Source of the DNA: Anniella stebbinsi
Lineage: Eukaryota > Chordata > Lepidosauria > Squamata > Anniellidae
Assembly (NCBI GenBank): GCA_029215795.1
Contig: JARDYH010000006.1
Span: 24,505,501-24,569,500, forward strand
Direction of reading: 5' to 3'
Length of the DNA stretch: 64,000 bases
A program made the position numbers and the translations under genes. Below are positions 42,501 through 54,777 of this stretch, one piece after another. Numbering within the stretch: position 1 is the first letter of the stretch; each line of letters opens with the position of its first letter. The notes below the pieces were generated by a model that made no database searches, was not told where the DNA came from, and saw only the letters and a list, made by a program, of their open reading frames with translations.

Positions 42501-43946
42501 AGATCTTCACTTCAGCACCAAACTCAAGATCTTCTTCACTTAAGCACTCAAGCACTCAAAATCCATATTCGAATAAACAGGAGCCTAGAGAGGAAGACTG
42601 TATTCCTATACATCACAGCAACCTCTCCTCAACCATCGAGTCAGTGTTGGTGCTGCACTGAGTGCCCAGAATGGCACAGCTGGGAGAGAGTAACCCCACC
42701 CAGTTCTCCCACTCAGGCCTCAGTAATACATATCAAATCAGAAACCATATGGTTGGGGGAAGAATCAGAAGACGGGATAACCATAAGGTGTCCAGCACCT
42801 CTTCACCTCAGCTGGCCTGTAATCCTCCAATGTGATACCTCACCTTATCTGTGACCAGTTATCTGGGCAGGCCCTCGCTGCCCTGAGTTACCCGATGTAT
42901 TTCCCAGGCACATATTAAAAATATGGAAATATAAAACAATATAAAAGAGTGAGCAACAGCTAAGAAGAAACAAGTGAAGATCCACATTTGCCCCATTGTT
43001 CTTGTTCTCTGAAGCTGCTGCCCTCAGCTGCTGCTATTGGCTGGTTGCAGGAATCCCTGGGAAGACACGTCTGGTGAGTGCTCCTCTGTGTGTCTCAAAG
43101 TTCAACACTTTGTGCAGACACTGACACACACACAAAGGTGGTGCCTCTGGCAGCCCCCACCCTTTAGTATCTGGGGAGAAGAGTGGCTGATGATGGTAAG
43201 GAGATGGGAGAAGCCTCGAGAAATTAGATTTTGATAGCAGGCCCCAACACCAACATAAGTTGAAAGTTGGACTGATGCCTCTGCTCCCAGGGATGATCCC
43301 ACCATGGAGCTTCAGGTGGCCCTAAGGGGTGTCCATGTGGGTTGTGGGGATAGATGAAGACAGGAAGTGACTGAATGATGTAGCAAGATTATTTAAAGTG
43401 TTGGCTCTACTGTGCTGGGGTCATGGAAACACCATTTGGGCTCTGTACAACCCCCAAATGGTAATTGTGTAGAGCAGAGCAGAAATAATTCTTCAATTTA
43501 AAAGAGGATCTTAATTTTTGCCAATACAGTATTACTTATGGTTAAATTAAAAGTGATGTGGCCAGATTATTTTATTTATTTATTTCATTTCTATGCCACC
43601 CAATAGCTGAAGCTCTCTGTGCATGATGCACAAGGAGCTCTCTGAGCATGAGGAGCCCCAGTGACAAAACATCAGGACATACATGATTTAAGCATCTGGG
43701 TGAGGAAAGGTAAGTGAAATTACTTAACTATTTAGTTACCTGAGGTAATCATTTACAATTTAAAATTCGTAAACAGCTTGCTGAAGCCAAAACAAGGCCA
43801 CAGCAAGGGGAGATAAATCCCAGAGGACTAACAAACTTACAGTGGAGAGCTAAATATTGGGAAGGGGAATTCAGCAAGAGTTTACAGCACTTGTTGTAAG
43901 ATTACAGAGTGGTTAAAAAGCATCCCAGCTACATATTTTAACTAAT
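42501..43946. other. intergenic, nothing certain
   Basis: Possibly worn L2 5' sequence up to about 42900. Afterwards nothing is recognised except a short TTTATTTATTTATTT L2/SINE-type end at about 43570. Confidence 0.45.
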
Positions 43947-45943
43947 CCCAAGCTATACAGAAGATCTCAGGGAGTTAAAGCAGGAAAGACGACGACTGGA
44001 GTGTCGATGGCAGAAAACTCAACTTATATCTGACAAGAAACGACATAGAGAACATCTTGGTTCCTATGGGGTGGCAATACGTGCAGCAAAGAAAGCTTTC
44101 TTCTCTGCATGCATTGCGTCTGCGAATTCATGTCCGGCAGGGTGGTGAACCCGAGCCTAAAGCCTTCGGTAGTTTGCTGTGATGCCTGTAACTATCATTT
44201 CACAGATAAAATCTCTCGGATAAGAGCCGACTTAGATGCCGTCGTTATAGCACAAGCTGACAATGGATAATTGTACTGGATCAGTTTCAGTTGGTGAGTA
44301 CCGAGGATGTGGACAAGCTTGTCCTCTTGATCCCTGCCCTTCTTGGCTGGTCACCCAGGGAGGAGATGCAATTAGATTACAACTATAATATATTCTTAAT
44401 GCATCTCTCAGGGAGGGGAGTTTAAAAGAAGCAGTGGTATGGCCGCTTCTAAAAAAGCCCTCCCTGGACCCCCTGGACCTTAATAACTACAGACCAGTAT
44501 CGAATCTTCCATTTCTGGGCAAGGTGATGGAGAGGGTGGTTGCCTTCCAACTCCAAGCAGTTTTGGATGATACAGATTTTCTAGACCCATTTCAAACCGG
44601 CTTCAGGGCAGGATACGGAGCTGAGACTGCTATGGTTGCCTTAGTGGGTGGTCTATGCTTGAGTATGGACGGGGTAGTGTGTCCCTTCTGGTACTTTCAG
44701 ATCTCTCAGCGGCTTTCGATACCATCGAGCATGGTATCCTTCTGGAATGTCTGAGTGGATTGGGAATCGGGGGCACTGTGCTTCAGTGGTTCCGATCCTA
44801 CCTCTCGGGCAGGTTCCAGATGGTGATGCTTGGAGATAGTTTCTCCTCAAAGTAGGAGCTGTCATATGACGTACCACAAGGTGCCATCCAATCCCCAATG
44901 CTGTTTAACATCTACATGAAACCGCTGGAAGAGATCATCCGGAGGCATGGGGCAGGGTGCTATCAGTATGCTGATGACACCCAAATATATTTCTCTATTC
45001 CTTTGACAACAGTATCAGCTATGGATACTGAGTCTCCTCTGAATGAATACCTGGAGGCGGTAATGGGCTGGCTGAGGAAAAACAAACCGAGCTGAATCCA
45101 GACAAGACGGAGGTGCTTACTGTCAAAGGCCCCAACCTGGGTTTGGAGGCGTGTCAACCAGTTCTGGATGGGGTTACACTCCCCCTGAAAGGCTGTGTTC
45201 ACAGCTTGGGGGTGCTCCTGGATCCGTCGCTCCAAATGACAGCTCAGATAGAAGCGACAGCCAGGAGTGCCTACTATCAGCTTCGGCTGATCCTTCAGCT
45301 GCGCCCCTTCCTAGAGTTGGAAGACCTAAAGACAGTAGTGCACGTGCTGATAACTTCGAGGCTCGACATCTGCAATGCGCTGTACATAGGGCTACCTCTG
45401 TACCTAGTTTGGAAACTTCAACTAGTTTAAAATATGGCAGCCAGGCTGGTCACTGGTACACCTAGGGGTGACCATATTACATCAGCTTTAAAATCACTCC
45501 ACTGGCTGCCAATTAGTTTCCGGGCAAAGTACAAAGTGTTGGTCATTACCTTTAAAGCCCTGCATGGTTTGGGTCCAGGTTACCTGCGGGATTGCCTTCT
45601 CCCATACAATCCACCCCACATGCTCAGGTCCTCTGGGAAGAATTTACTACAGTCAACCAAACCTAGTCTGACAACTGTTACCCAGAGGACCTTCTCTTCT
45701 GCCACTCCCAGTCTGTGGAACAACCTGCCTGGAGAGATCCGCCAACTTACCAGTCTTCTAGAATTTAAGAGAGCTATAAAGACTGATCTCTTCTGGAAGG
45801 CCTACCCAATTGAATTTTAAGAATTTTATTGATTTTAATAATGCATTAAGTTTATATGATTTTAATTAGATTTATGTATTTTATATTGTTGATGTTGTTC
45901 CCCACCTCAATCTGGAAGGAGAGGCGGGTAAGAAATAAATAAA

Positions 45944-45962
<19 letters not shown>
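43947..45962 (+). mobile_element. L2 LINE copy A
   Basis: Plus-strand L2 ORF2 from the linker (YTEDLRELK near 43960) through RT: RPVSNLPFLGKVMERVVAFQ, DPFQTGFRAGYGAETAMVAL, SDLSAAFDTIEHGILLECLS, YQYADDTQIYFS (YADD intact, about 44970), LDGVTLPLKGCVHSLGVLLD and the C-terminal GEIRQLTSLLEFKRAI. It ends AATTTTAAGAATTTTATT and an (ATT)n tail (45945-45977). Stops include 44853-44855 (TAG) and 45428-45430 (TAA), both shared with the copy at 58985-61372. About 55 bp of linker is missing near 44140 relative to that copy. Confidence 0.95.
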
Positions 45963-45974
<12 letters not shown>

Positions 45975-45978
<4 letters not shown>

Positions 45979-47428
45979 CATAATGATGGAAGTGATCAAT
46001 GAAGTGCTGTACTAGAGGTGCTTCTACACAGAGTTGCAATTTGGAGCGGTGTTCAAAAATCCGTGTATGAATACAACATGTTGTTTTGCCCACATAAAAC
46101 AATTTACACAGGCAAATGATAACATAAATAACCCATTTAGTGGAACAATTTGAAAAATGATGTAACCTAAACTTTCGATTATCAGTAGGGTGTTGGAACT
46201 CCGTTGTTTGGATAGTGAAGGTGCAAGCGGTACAACCATCATATCTAAAGTGTCCTCTGATCTCACCAAGCGTTTTTTTGGGGGGGGATCAATATCAGAA
46301 TGTACCAGTTGGTCTCTTAGATTTCTGCTTCTTCTTAATCCCAATTGTGGAATATTGGAGCATCCAGAAAGATGGCTCACCACATGCCAAAGTTTTCGCA
46401 TGGATCTCATAATGGCATAAGATAAAGGGGAGTGCTCAAAGGAGCATGTAATTATATTACCCGGAGATCTGGTTGAGTCTAACAATAATCTAGATCTTGG
46501 GATGGCTTCTGCCTGTTTTTTGGCTTCCCTAATAACATGAGGAGGATACCCCCTGTCCAGTAACTGATGGCGGAATCTGATTTTTTGATAACAGAAATCC
46601 ATGGGCTGTGAAGAATTTCTTTTAAGATGTAAAAATTGGCCATCTGGAAAGTTTTTACATGGATGGAGTGGATGAAATGATGAATAATGTAAAAGAGAGT
46701 TTCTGTCTGTAGATTTAGTGAATACTCTCACACTTAATTGGTCAAATTGACTATAGACTACTGTATCGAGAAATGGAATCTGGTCCTTATTGGAATGGAA
46801 AGAAAATTTTATATTGACGTGTACTGTATTAACCCAATTAAAAAATTGGTTAGTCTCAGAGAGTTGGAATATATATATATATATATATATATAATCAATA
46901 AACTGCTTGTACAACAATATGTCAGTATAAAACAAATTGTTCTTCGGATGACAGATGGTAGATTCTTCCAAAGACCCCATAAATAAATTGGCCACACCGG
47001 GGGCAAAGGGGCTTCTCATAGCAACACCTCTGACCTGTAGAAAAAATCGGTCGGAGAATCTAAAATATTTTTTCTCCAAGATAATGTCCATAAGATCCAA
47101 AAAGAAGAAAGTCGGTGGAGAAGGATCATCCCAAGCATTCAGGTAAGATTCCACCACCAGACAAGCCTCTTCGTGTGGTATACTCACATAAAGGGAATTG
47201 ACATCCATGGTCACCATAATTGCGTCAGATGGAATGTTCATGCCCTCGACCTTGTTGATGAAATCGGTGGTATCCTTCAAATAGGAGGGCATTTTATTCA
47301 CGAAGGGACATAAAAAATAATCCACGTACTATGATAGGGGCTCTAATACTGAATTCGAGCCTGAAATAATAGAACGACCAGGAGGGGGACACAGTTCATG
47401 CAATATTTTTTTCCTGCATGCATCGACT
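45975..47428 (-). mobile_element. Penelope-like element (RT and GIY-YIG)
   Basis: One long minus-strand frame (47325 to 46024, 433 aa) plus flanks reads as a Penelope-like element: PGRSIISGSNSVLEPLS (about 47370), TMDVNSLYVSIPHEEA (motif A), QVRGVAMRSPFAPGVANLFM, the active-site segment, then FSFHSNKDQIPFLDTVV and HQLLDRGYPPHVIREAKKQA. After a frameshift near 46100 comes VIICLCKLFYVGKTTC and RIFEHRS, the GIY-YIG endonuclease. The RT catalytic YIDD box is destroyed by a TA expansion. It abuts the (ATT)n tail of L2 copy A on one side and (AAC)n on the other. Confidence 0.93.
46869..46893. repeat. (TA)n microsatellite in PLE RT
   Basis: About 12 AT units translate on the minus strand as YIYIYIYI directly after FID, where the RT should read YIDD. 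Confidence 0.95.
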
Positions 47429-47448
47429 TTGCATGTTTCACTTTCTAC

Positions 47449-47481
<33 letters not shown>

Positions 47482-47482
47482 C
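47449..47482. repeat. (AAC)n microsatellite
   Basis: About 11 AAC units just past the 5' limit of the Penelope-like element. A shorter AAAC-type run lies at about 47506-47522. Confidence 0.95.
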
Positions 47483-47639
47483 TGTGCACTTTGACATGAC
47501 AAAAACAAACAAACAAACAAAAAACCCACTATGCACTCTGGCATCACCTCATTTTCTGTTAAGCAGTGAGAATACAGGCAGAACCTTGCTCCTGTGACTG
47601 AATGACTAAAAGATATATGAATGGTCTGTTTCTGCACAT

Positions 47640-47712
47640 GGTTTACTCAGAAATCAGTCATTTTGAGTTCATTGGGACTTACTCCTAAATTCTGTGCATA
47701 GGATTACAGCCT
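47640..47712. repeat. short reptile-type interspersed repeat
   Basis: TTGAGTTCATTGGGACTTACTC followed by TGTGCATAGGATTACAGCCTTA. A similar inverted form is at about 56535-56605 (CCTATTGAGCCCCAAGGGACTTA). Dispersed repeat, family not named. Confidence 0.45.
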
Positions 47713-48102
47713 TAGATCTGCAAAACTCAGACCATCAGGAAGCATTTATTCTTGGTTTATTGAGTTCCCTTTTCTCATTTGGAATGGGGTTCATAGATTC
47801 ATTGACAAAAGATTATTTGCTTCTAATAAAGTCAGGAAAGCAGGAGAGAGGGAAGTTCGCCCTCTGGTGGTTCAGTGCAGGATGCTATCAGATGCAACTG
47901 ATTCATAATAGAAATTATTTGAATAACAGCTTCCGCATACCCTTTTTCTATATAAAACATGATTGATCACAGTCTACATATTTATCTTCTCCCCTTCATC
48001 TACCCACTTATGAAACATTTTCGTTCCTATTTAACCTTAGTTTAGTATTTTTATATAGATATAGACATATTCATGGTAGAAAATTTCTAATCAGATGCAG
48101 TC
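47713..48102. other. intergenic, nothing recognised
   Basis: AT-rich; a 90-aa open frame here resembles no protein. Confidence 0.5.
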
Positions 48103-48417
48103 TATATTTGTTTTAAAAAGAAATATGTTGGTTTCTGCTATCAATATCATAAGAATGTAAGAAGAGCTGTGCTGGATCAGACCAAAAGCCTATCCAGCAT
48201 TCTGTTCCCATATTTATTGATTTGATTTGTATCTTACTTTTCTACCAAGTCTTTATAAAAACCAATTAACTATATTTGTTTTAAAAAGAAATATGTTGGT
48301 TTCTGCTATCAATATCATAAGAATGTAAGAAGAGCTGTGCTGGATCAGACCAAAAGCCTATCCAGCATTCTGTTCCCATATTTATTGATTTGATTTGTAT
48401 CTTACTTTTCTACCAAG
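48103..48417 (+). repeat. 147-bp perfect direct duplication
   Basis: 48103-48249 and 48271-48417 appear identical base for base, separated by 21 bp. The duplicated block includes the start of a dispersed repeat (AAGAGCTGTGCTGGATCAGA) that continues to about 48565 (AAGTCCATAAGCAGGATATA, ATGACTAGTAGCCATC). Confidence 0.9.
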
Positions 48418-48829
48418 AAAAATGCCAATCAAGGCTAGTCAGATTCCTACAGGAAGTCCATAAGCAGGATATAAGTGCAACTGCACCCTCCTGCTAGTGT
48501 TCCTAATCAAGTGATATGAAGAGGCATCTTGGAGGTAATATACAGCCTTCATGACTAGTAGCCATCAACAAAACCCCAAAAACCAAAAGGAGGAGAGCAT
48601 TCAAATCAGAACAAAAAAGGTGGAGAAACTGGTTCCCAAGATGCTAAAATACTTTATTTCAAAGCTCAATGTGTTTTGGCCTATATTGTTTTCTAAGGCC
48701 TTCAGGGGGCTGTAATATCAAGAATACATTAAATTATGTTTATGGAGATAACACATACATTAATATATCAATTTAGGAGTAAGGTAGGCATATTGCCTCA
48801 AGGGCCTGTGGCCATATGGGTTGCCTCGT
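48418..48829 (+). repeat. rest of dispersed GGATCAGACCAAAAGCC repeat
   Basis: 48418-48565 continues the repeat started above. 48566-48829 is unrecognised. Confidence 0.5.
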
Positions 48830-50652
48830 GGCTAATAAAAGCGAGCCATGGGGTGTGACTCGGTGGGACCAGAGGGTGATAAATGCTTCCCTTCAGGAAG
48901 GGGCGGTCCCTGCTGTCCTTAAGGAGGCAGTAGTGTGACCACTGCTGAAGAAGCCCACCCTGGACCCAATGGTACTAGACAACTACCGCCCAGTCACAAA
49001 CACCCCTTTTTGGGGTAGGTACTTGAGAGGGTTGTGGCGGAGCAACTGCAGGTACTCTTGAAGGATATTAATTATCTAGACCCACTCCAGACTGGATTTC
49101 GATCTGGTTATGGGATGGAATCAGCCTTGGGCACCCTGATGTATGACCTTTTTCAAGAGAGGGACAGAGGGAATGCAACCCTGTTCATTCTGCTTGATCT
49201 CTCATTGGCTTTTGATACCATCGACCATGGTATCCTCCAGGATTGACTCCACGGGATAGGCATTGGAAGCACTGTGCTTACAGTGGTTCCGGTCCTACCT
49301 ATGGGGCTGTTTCCAGAGAGTAACATTGGGTGATTATTCCTCAGCCCCTTGGCAATTGAGCTAGGGGTGCCGCAGGGCACACTCTTGTCCCCAATGTTGT
49401 TTAACATCTATATAATGACATGCAGCTCTATCTCCCTGTGACAACTGACTCAGGTGAGGCTGTGCAGGTCCTGGACCAGTGCCTAGACTCAGTAATGGGC
49501 TGGATGAGGGCCAATAAACTGACACTGAATCCTGGCAAGATGGAGGCCTTGTGGGTGAGTGGTTCCTGAGTCCAGGAAATAGGCTCATTGTCTGTTCTGG
49601 ATGGGGTTGCACTCCCTCTGAAAGATCAGGTTCATAGTTTGGGGGTACTCTTAGATCCATCTCTGTCGCTGGAGGCTCAAGTGGCCATGGTGGCTTCAAG
49701 TGTCTTTTACCAGCTTCACCTGGTTTGCCAGCTACAGCCTCTCCTAGACAGGTATAGCTTGGCCACGGCGGTACGGGCATAACCTCAAGATTGGATTACT
49801 ACAATGCACTCTATGTGGTGCTGCCCTTAAAGCTGCTCTTGAAGCTGGAGCTAGTGCAGAATGGTACAGCTTGGCTGTTGTCCAGAGCTGCCCTTTTCCA
49901 GCAAGTAACTCCTTTGCTGAGGGAACTGCAGTGGCTGCCTATTTATTTATTTATTGCATTTATATACTGCCCCATAGCTGAAGCTCTCTGGGCAGTTTAC
50001 AAAGATTAAAAATATTGAACATTGAAAACCGATATACAAAATTTTAAAAACACAAAAAGCATAAAAACAGAGTGCAAATATAATATCCATTAAAAAAACT
50101 ATTCTGGGTCAAAAGGAGAAAAAACAAACAAAAAACTCAACATATGTTGTTAAATGCCTGGGAGAAAAGTCTTAACCTGGCGCTGAAAGATAACAATGAT
50201 GGTGCCAGGCAAGCTACCGGGCCAACTTTAAGGTTCTTGTACTAATGTACAAAGCCATAAACAATGTGGGACCAGGATACCTGAGAGTGCACCTCCTCCC
50301 TTATTAACTTGCCTGGTCATCTGTGGGCATGCTCCTGGTGGTCCCACATAGACCTACTCTCCGATTGGAGTCCACCAGGGGAAGAGCCTTCAGTGTGGTG
50401 GTGCCCATCCTGTGGAATTCCCTGCCTCTTGAGGTCAGGCAGGCACCAACTTTGTGTTCCTTCCGGCACCTCCTGAAAATGTCATTGTTCCAGGGTGCCT
50501 TTGTTTGATGACCAGCTGCAGTTTATTTTGCTCTTTGTTTCTTTTAAAAATGTACCATTAATGTGTTTTTATTCTGTTTTTATTCTTTTATTCGATTGGT
50601 CCACCACTCTGAAATTCTTGAATGGGGTGCATAAATATTGTAAATAAATAAA
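48830..50652 (+). mobile_element. L2 LINE, second subfamily
   Basis: Plus-strand blocks: LKKPTLDPMVLDNYRPV-like start (about 48950), DPLQTGFRSGYGMESALGTL, FILLDLSLAFDTIDHGILQD (about 49200), LDGVALPLKDQVHSLGVLLD (about 49600), LPLKLLLKLELVQNGTAWLL, and after an inserted segment ANFKVLVLMYKAINNVGPGY, then GRAFSVVVPILWNSLPLEVR. It ends AATAAATAAAATAAATAATAA. RT is broken by frameshifts and the YADD region is deleted (about 49410). Confidence 0.92.
49945..50217 (-). mobile_element. inverted L2 3' end nested in L2
   Basis: TTTATTTATTTATTGCATTT... up to CCAGGCAAGCTACC is the reverse complement of an L2 tail. It splits the host L2 exactly between LQWLPI and ANFKVLV. Confidence 0.88.
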
Positions 50653-51651
50653 ATAAATAATAAATAAAATTAACTATCATGGGAAATGAAAAGGCTATAC
50701 CTTTCCCCCCTCTTTGACAATCATGGATGAAATTTACAAGGATAATAGTCCCTTACATTTTTCAAATTTCAGCAAAGCATGTGCAGTGATTTTTGTATTA
50801 TATTTTATACCTTTATATTTTGATTTATTTTAAAAGGTAACTGCTGGTAATCTTTTTATTTCTAGGGAGAAATGGATGAAACTTGCAGCCATAGTTGCCC
50901 TTTCTGAGGGGATCAGTCCTGTCCAGTTTCAGGTGAATTAGTCAATATATTTTTGCAGTAGCAGCATTTAGATTTTGAAGGCATCCAAAACATGGGATGT
51001 GCCTATCCCCCTATGTTCCTTGTGGACCATTCTTCTGGAAATTAGCATGTAAGTAAGAAAATTGCAAAATTTCAGAATGATAGATGCAGCAGTTCATGTG
51101 GAAGGGGAAATCCTCAGGAGGGAGGGGAATAAGAGTGATTTGTTTCCCTTTCCTTTCCCCTGTGATTTTTTGGTCAATTTGTATGAAAATTGCAAACTTC
51201 ATAGAGGTTACTCCAGGCAAGAAATATGCAATGTTTCAGAAGGATAGGTGCAGGAGATAGGGAGTTAAGATGTTTGAAATTCAGCTTAAGGCTGTTTTCA
51301 TAGTAATACTTTGTAGCATTGGAAGCATGGCCCAATTTTTTCTTTCCCCAAAGCACAGTGATTGGAGAAGTCCTGGCAAAATGTGCTCTATGATTACAAG
51401 GTGGATTTGTCAGGCACTTAAACCCCCTCCTTCCCCCCCCCCCCCCAAGCATTTAGAGAAAAAAATATGCTATTTTGAAAGACATACTGTCTGCCTTTCC
51501 GTAGTCGATTTGCAAATGAAGCCTCATGCAGAGTCCAGCTTTGGTTCTGGTCACTTAGAAGGAAAGCCCACTTCATCTTGGGAAGTACCAGAAATGGTCC
51601 AAAGGAACCTAATTCTGCTTGAGCTTTGGCCAAAACCAATGCACATCCCTA
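50653..51651. mobile_element. hAT remnant, right end only
   Basis: Ends CAATGCACATCCCTA at 51651, the same terminal 12-mer as the hAT element at 39244-39255. Its interior (CAAAATTTCAGAATGATAGATG near 51065; GCAATGTTTCAGAAGGATAG near 51230) has repeat units in the style of that element. No left end was found. C-run at about 51435-51446. Confidence 0.6.
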
Positions 51652-51739
51652 AGAGTAACTTAAAAGAGTATAATCCAGCTATATTGGGTTTTCCGCTCCA
51701 GAATCTGTATATAAATGTTGTAAATAAATAAAATACATT

Positions 51740-54609
51740 TTTAATCCCTCCTCTGATGTCTACATACTAAACATTTCCATGAGATTTTATCAGAACCATA
51801 TGTTTAAAATTCTGACCTATTTCCTATATAATTGGAGAATAACCACCTTTTTCTTATTGGCTGGAAGCAGTATTAAGAATGGTCCTTGGAAGACATCAGG
51901 GGTTGAACCATTTGTACCTTGACATGTCCTTGTAGTATATAGTTTCAGAGGTATCACAGAATTATTTATTTATTTATTTATTTCCTGCCTTTTCCCCAAT
52001 ACTAGAAACAACCCTGGGGGGAATGTAGCAGTTCCTACATTCTTCAGCTCCTGTACATACTCATGATGTGCCTCATCTATCATCTGCCTCATATCATTTA
52101 TTGCCAGTGATGTCAACCTCAGCATATAATCTGCATAGCTTCTAAACAATCTAAATGTTTTTATTCATCAATCAAGTGTAAAGGATAATGGTCAGGTGTT
52201 ATAGGTTGACCTTCTTTCTGGGTACAATTTTTCTTACCCCCAACAATCAATACAAGAAATAAAATAAGGCATTTACTGGTTATTTGCAGAGCTACAACTG
52301 TTTCTTATGCCAGTTTCTGGATAATTGCCTGGTGTGTATTCTCTCTCTCTTTCTTCCTCCATCATTACTAAGTTTGTTATTGAGACTCTCCGGCCCTCTT
52401 GAATGGTCCATGAGCAAGTGGGAGCTTTGTACAGCACATTCTGTACTTTATTTATCCACAGAACCATGGGGTCAGTCAGTTATATCTGGCTGGCAGAGTT
52501 CCATTTAGGGCAGGAAACTATGACAACGCCTTAGAGGATAAGACAGAAAAATATTAGAAAATGATTGAAACAACATGTAAAATAAATCATACTTTTAAGC
52601 ACCTTGAACAGGCCAGCTAGCATAGCTTCATTGTATTGCTGCAACAGTGTGGAAATATGATTCAGCTTGTGCCTTACTCTCAGAAAGCTTGGCCCCTCCT
52701 TTTGCAAAGGAGGGGCCACCTTTTGCCCCGTGATTACTAGGAGTTAACGGAAGACAGAGGAGAGGAAGGCAGGGATGAAACAACATCCCAGTGTATGGGA
52801 TGTTTCGGTTCAAAAACAGGGAACAAAAATGCACCTTCATATGCCGTGTGAATCAACAGTATTAGCAGTTGGGTTATTCATTTATTTTGGAGAGCAAAAT
52901 GAGGAGAATCAATATTAGAAAGTTAAAGTAAAATTATGACATATATTATGTTGTGCACTTCTATCCAGTGTTTCCTCCAGACATATGGGTTCCCTGAATG
53001 GATGTCCCATATCAGAGTTTGCCAAGATCTAAGCGTAAGTACACCTTTCTCTCCCATATTCATGGTCTAGGGTTTCTGCCCTAAACCGCTTTATAATTCT
53101 GTCTACCAGCACTGTTCCTACTTATTCCCATCACTTTTATGATGTATTTTGAGTGGTTTTGGTCTTTACTGTATCTTTTCATCTCCCTCTTCCCAGACTA
53201 TATTTATTTTACTCTCTTTCCTCTTATTCAATTTCCTTTGAGCCCTTTATTGACTGTTTCAATTCATTGACTGCAGGATATCAGTATGACACACTTGAGC
53301 TATCCTGTGCATTCTTCTAAAACTAATACTGCAGGAATGGAGAAAACATCAGCAGGAATTTTATAGACCTAGGTTTTGTACTTCTTCAAAAAGTGTCTGT
53401 CTCAAAAGTTAGGAAATAATGTAACCAAAACATAATTATGAAACAAAATGCAAAAGTTTAAAAAGTGTTGTTTTGAATCAACCTTCAGTGTGAATTATTA
53501 GGAAGAAGCAGTCCAGATTATAGTGTGGCTGGTGTATCTAGCTCTTCATGTCAGGTACCCTCAGAATGTGCTCAGTTTAGTGAGCTTCTTGAGAGCAAAT
53601 TGAGATTTGAGATTACTGCTTGGAGACTTCCCTCCCATGTAGTGAGGATAACCCCCTGCCGAAGGCAATGGACTGGGATCAGCAGTGAATTGTTCACCCT
53701 CTCACCACCAGGAGGGACTCCATGGGAACTGCTGGGTGGGTGCTGCCAGACGGGTGAGTGCTCTGGAGAGCCCCACCAGCCACTTTCCCAGCTTTTGCCT
53801 GATGTTCACCAGCACATGACTTTGACTTGACAACGAGCCATCCTGTGAGGCATTGCTGTCCCTTCCTCTCGGTCAGTACTGAACGTGAATATTGTAACAA
53901 TATTTTGGAACTGAAAGAAAGAAAGAAAGAAAGAAATAGGAGTGAATATAGGGTTGAGTATTACAGTCCTTCAAACCCAGACAGCCTAATTAGCATATTA
54001 TGGTGTTCCTGGGGGCACCCCTTGTTAATTAACCTGCCCTCCCTGTGTTCCTGGAGCATTTGCAGCTCAAACCTGAATCTCATGTGGCACTCCAGGCTGG
54101 GATTTTATATATTTCATGGGGAAAAAAACCCACAAAAGCATAAAGACAAAAAGGCCAAAGAAACAATCACAGAATGCAATTCTGCACTTGCACTTCTGCC
54201 ACCAAATTTTGTTCCAAGCAGGAGGACTTTTGTTGTTCAAGCAGGAGAACTTTGAAATTGTTTTGGAAGCCTGGAAAATCGTCCTCTAGCTTCAGGTGGG
54301 GAGGTTGTCTGTAGGCCAGGACTGGTCTGCCTCCCAAGGCTTGTGAGAGAGAAGTGTCTGTGTTGATGATGGGTTGGAGTTCACTGATGATCCATTGCGG
54401 TGGTTTCAGTCGGGGGCTGTAGGGGACAACCATTGTTGTACTTCTCTTGGTCTGTCATCCTTCCTGGGTATCCGTATGGCCCTGTCAATCTGTCTTTAAG
54501 TTTAAGGAGCTACTAGTGTTGGTGATAATCTGTCCAGTCGTGAAAGAGAAATAATGTGATTGGCTTGGGTGGGAGCAGCGTGTGTGTGTCTGACAGGGCA
54601 TTTGTGCAG
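51740..54609. other. 2.9 kb without recognised gene
   Basis: Contains (TTTA)n at 51963-51983 and (GAAA)n at 53913-53936. 53160-53340 repeats part of 32720-32890. Open frames (for example 53525-53830, 53827-54255) match nothing known. Confidence 0.5.
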
Positions 54610-54776
54610 TTGGAAAAATTGTTTTAAAAAAACCCTGGCGTTCTGCACTAGCTGCAGCTTCCAAACCACACACATGAGTAGCCCCACATAGAGCGCATCA
54701 CAGTAGTCTAATTGTGAGGTTACCAGTGCATGAATGACCATGGCTAGGCTATCCCTATCCAGGAATGGTGTAGTTT
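54610..54776 (-). mobile_element. L2 LINE fragment
   Basis: Minus strand: TTPFLDRDSLAMVIHALVTS, QLDYCDALYVGLLMCVVWKL, QLVQNA. Short piece of L2 RT C-terminus. Confidence 0.85.
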
Positions 54777-54777
54777 G

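Noticed and set aside
47449..47482. CRISPR-like or regulatory repeat array
   Set aside because: Simple AAC microsatellite without spacers; eukaryotic context.
47329..47637. Cysteine-rich protein (run of Cys)
   Set aside because: The Cys run is the translation of the (AAC)n microsatellite on the minus strand; the C-terminal part is the Penelope-like element.
51270..51731. 153-codon plus-strand frame
   Set aside because: It overlaps the hAT remnant end (51651) and a C-run; no similarity to transposase or any known protein.
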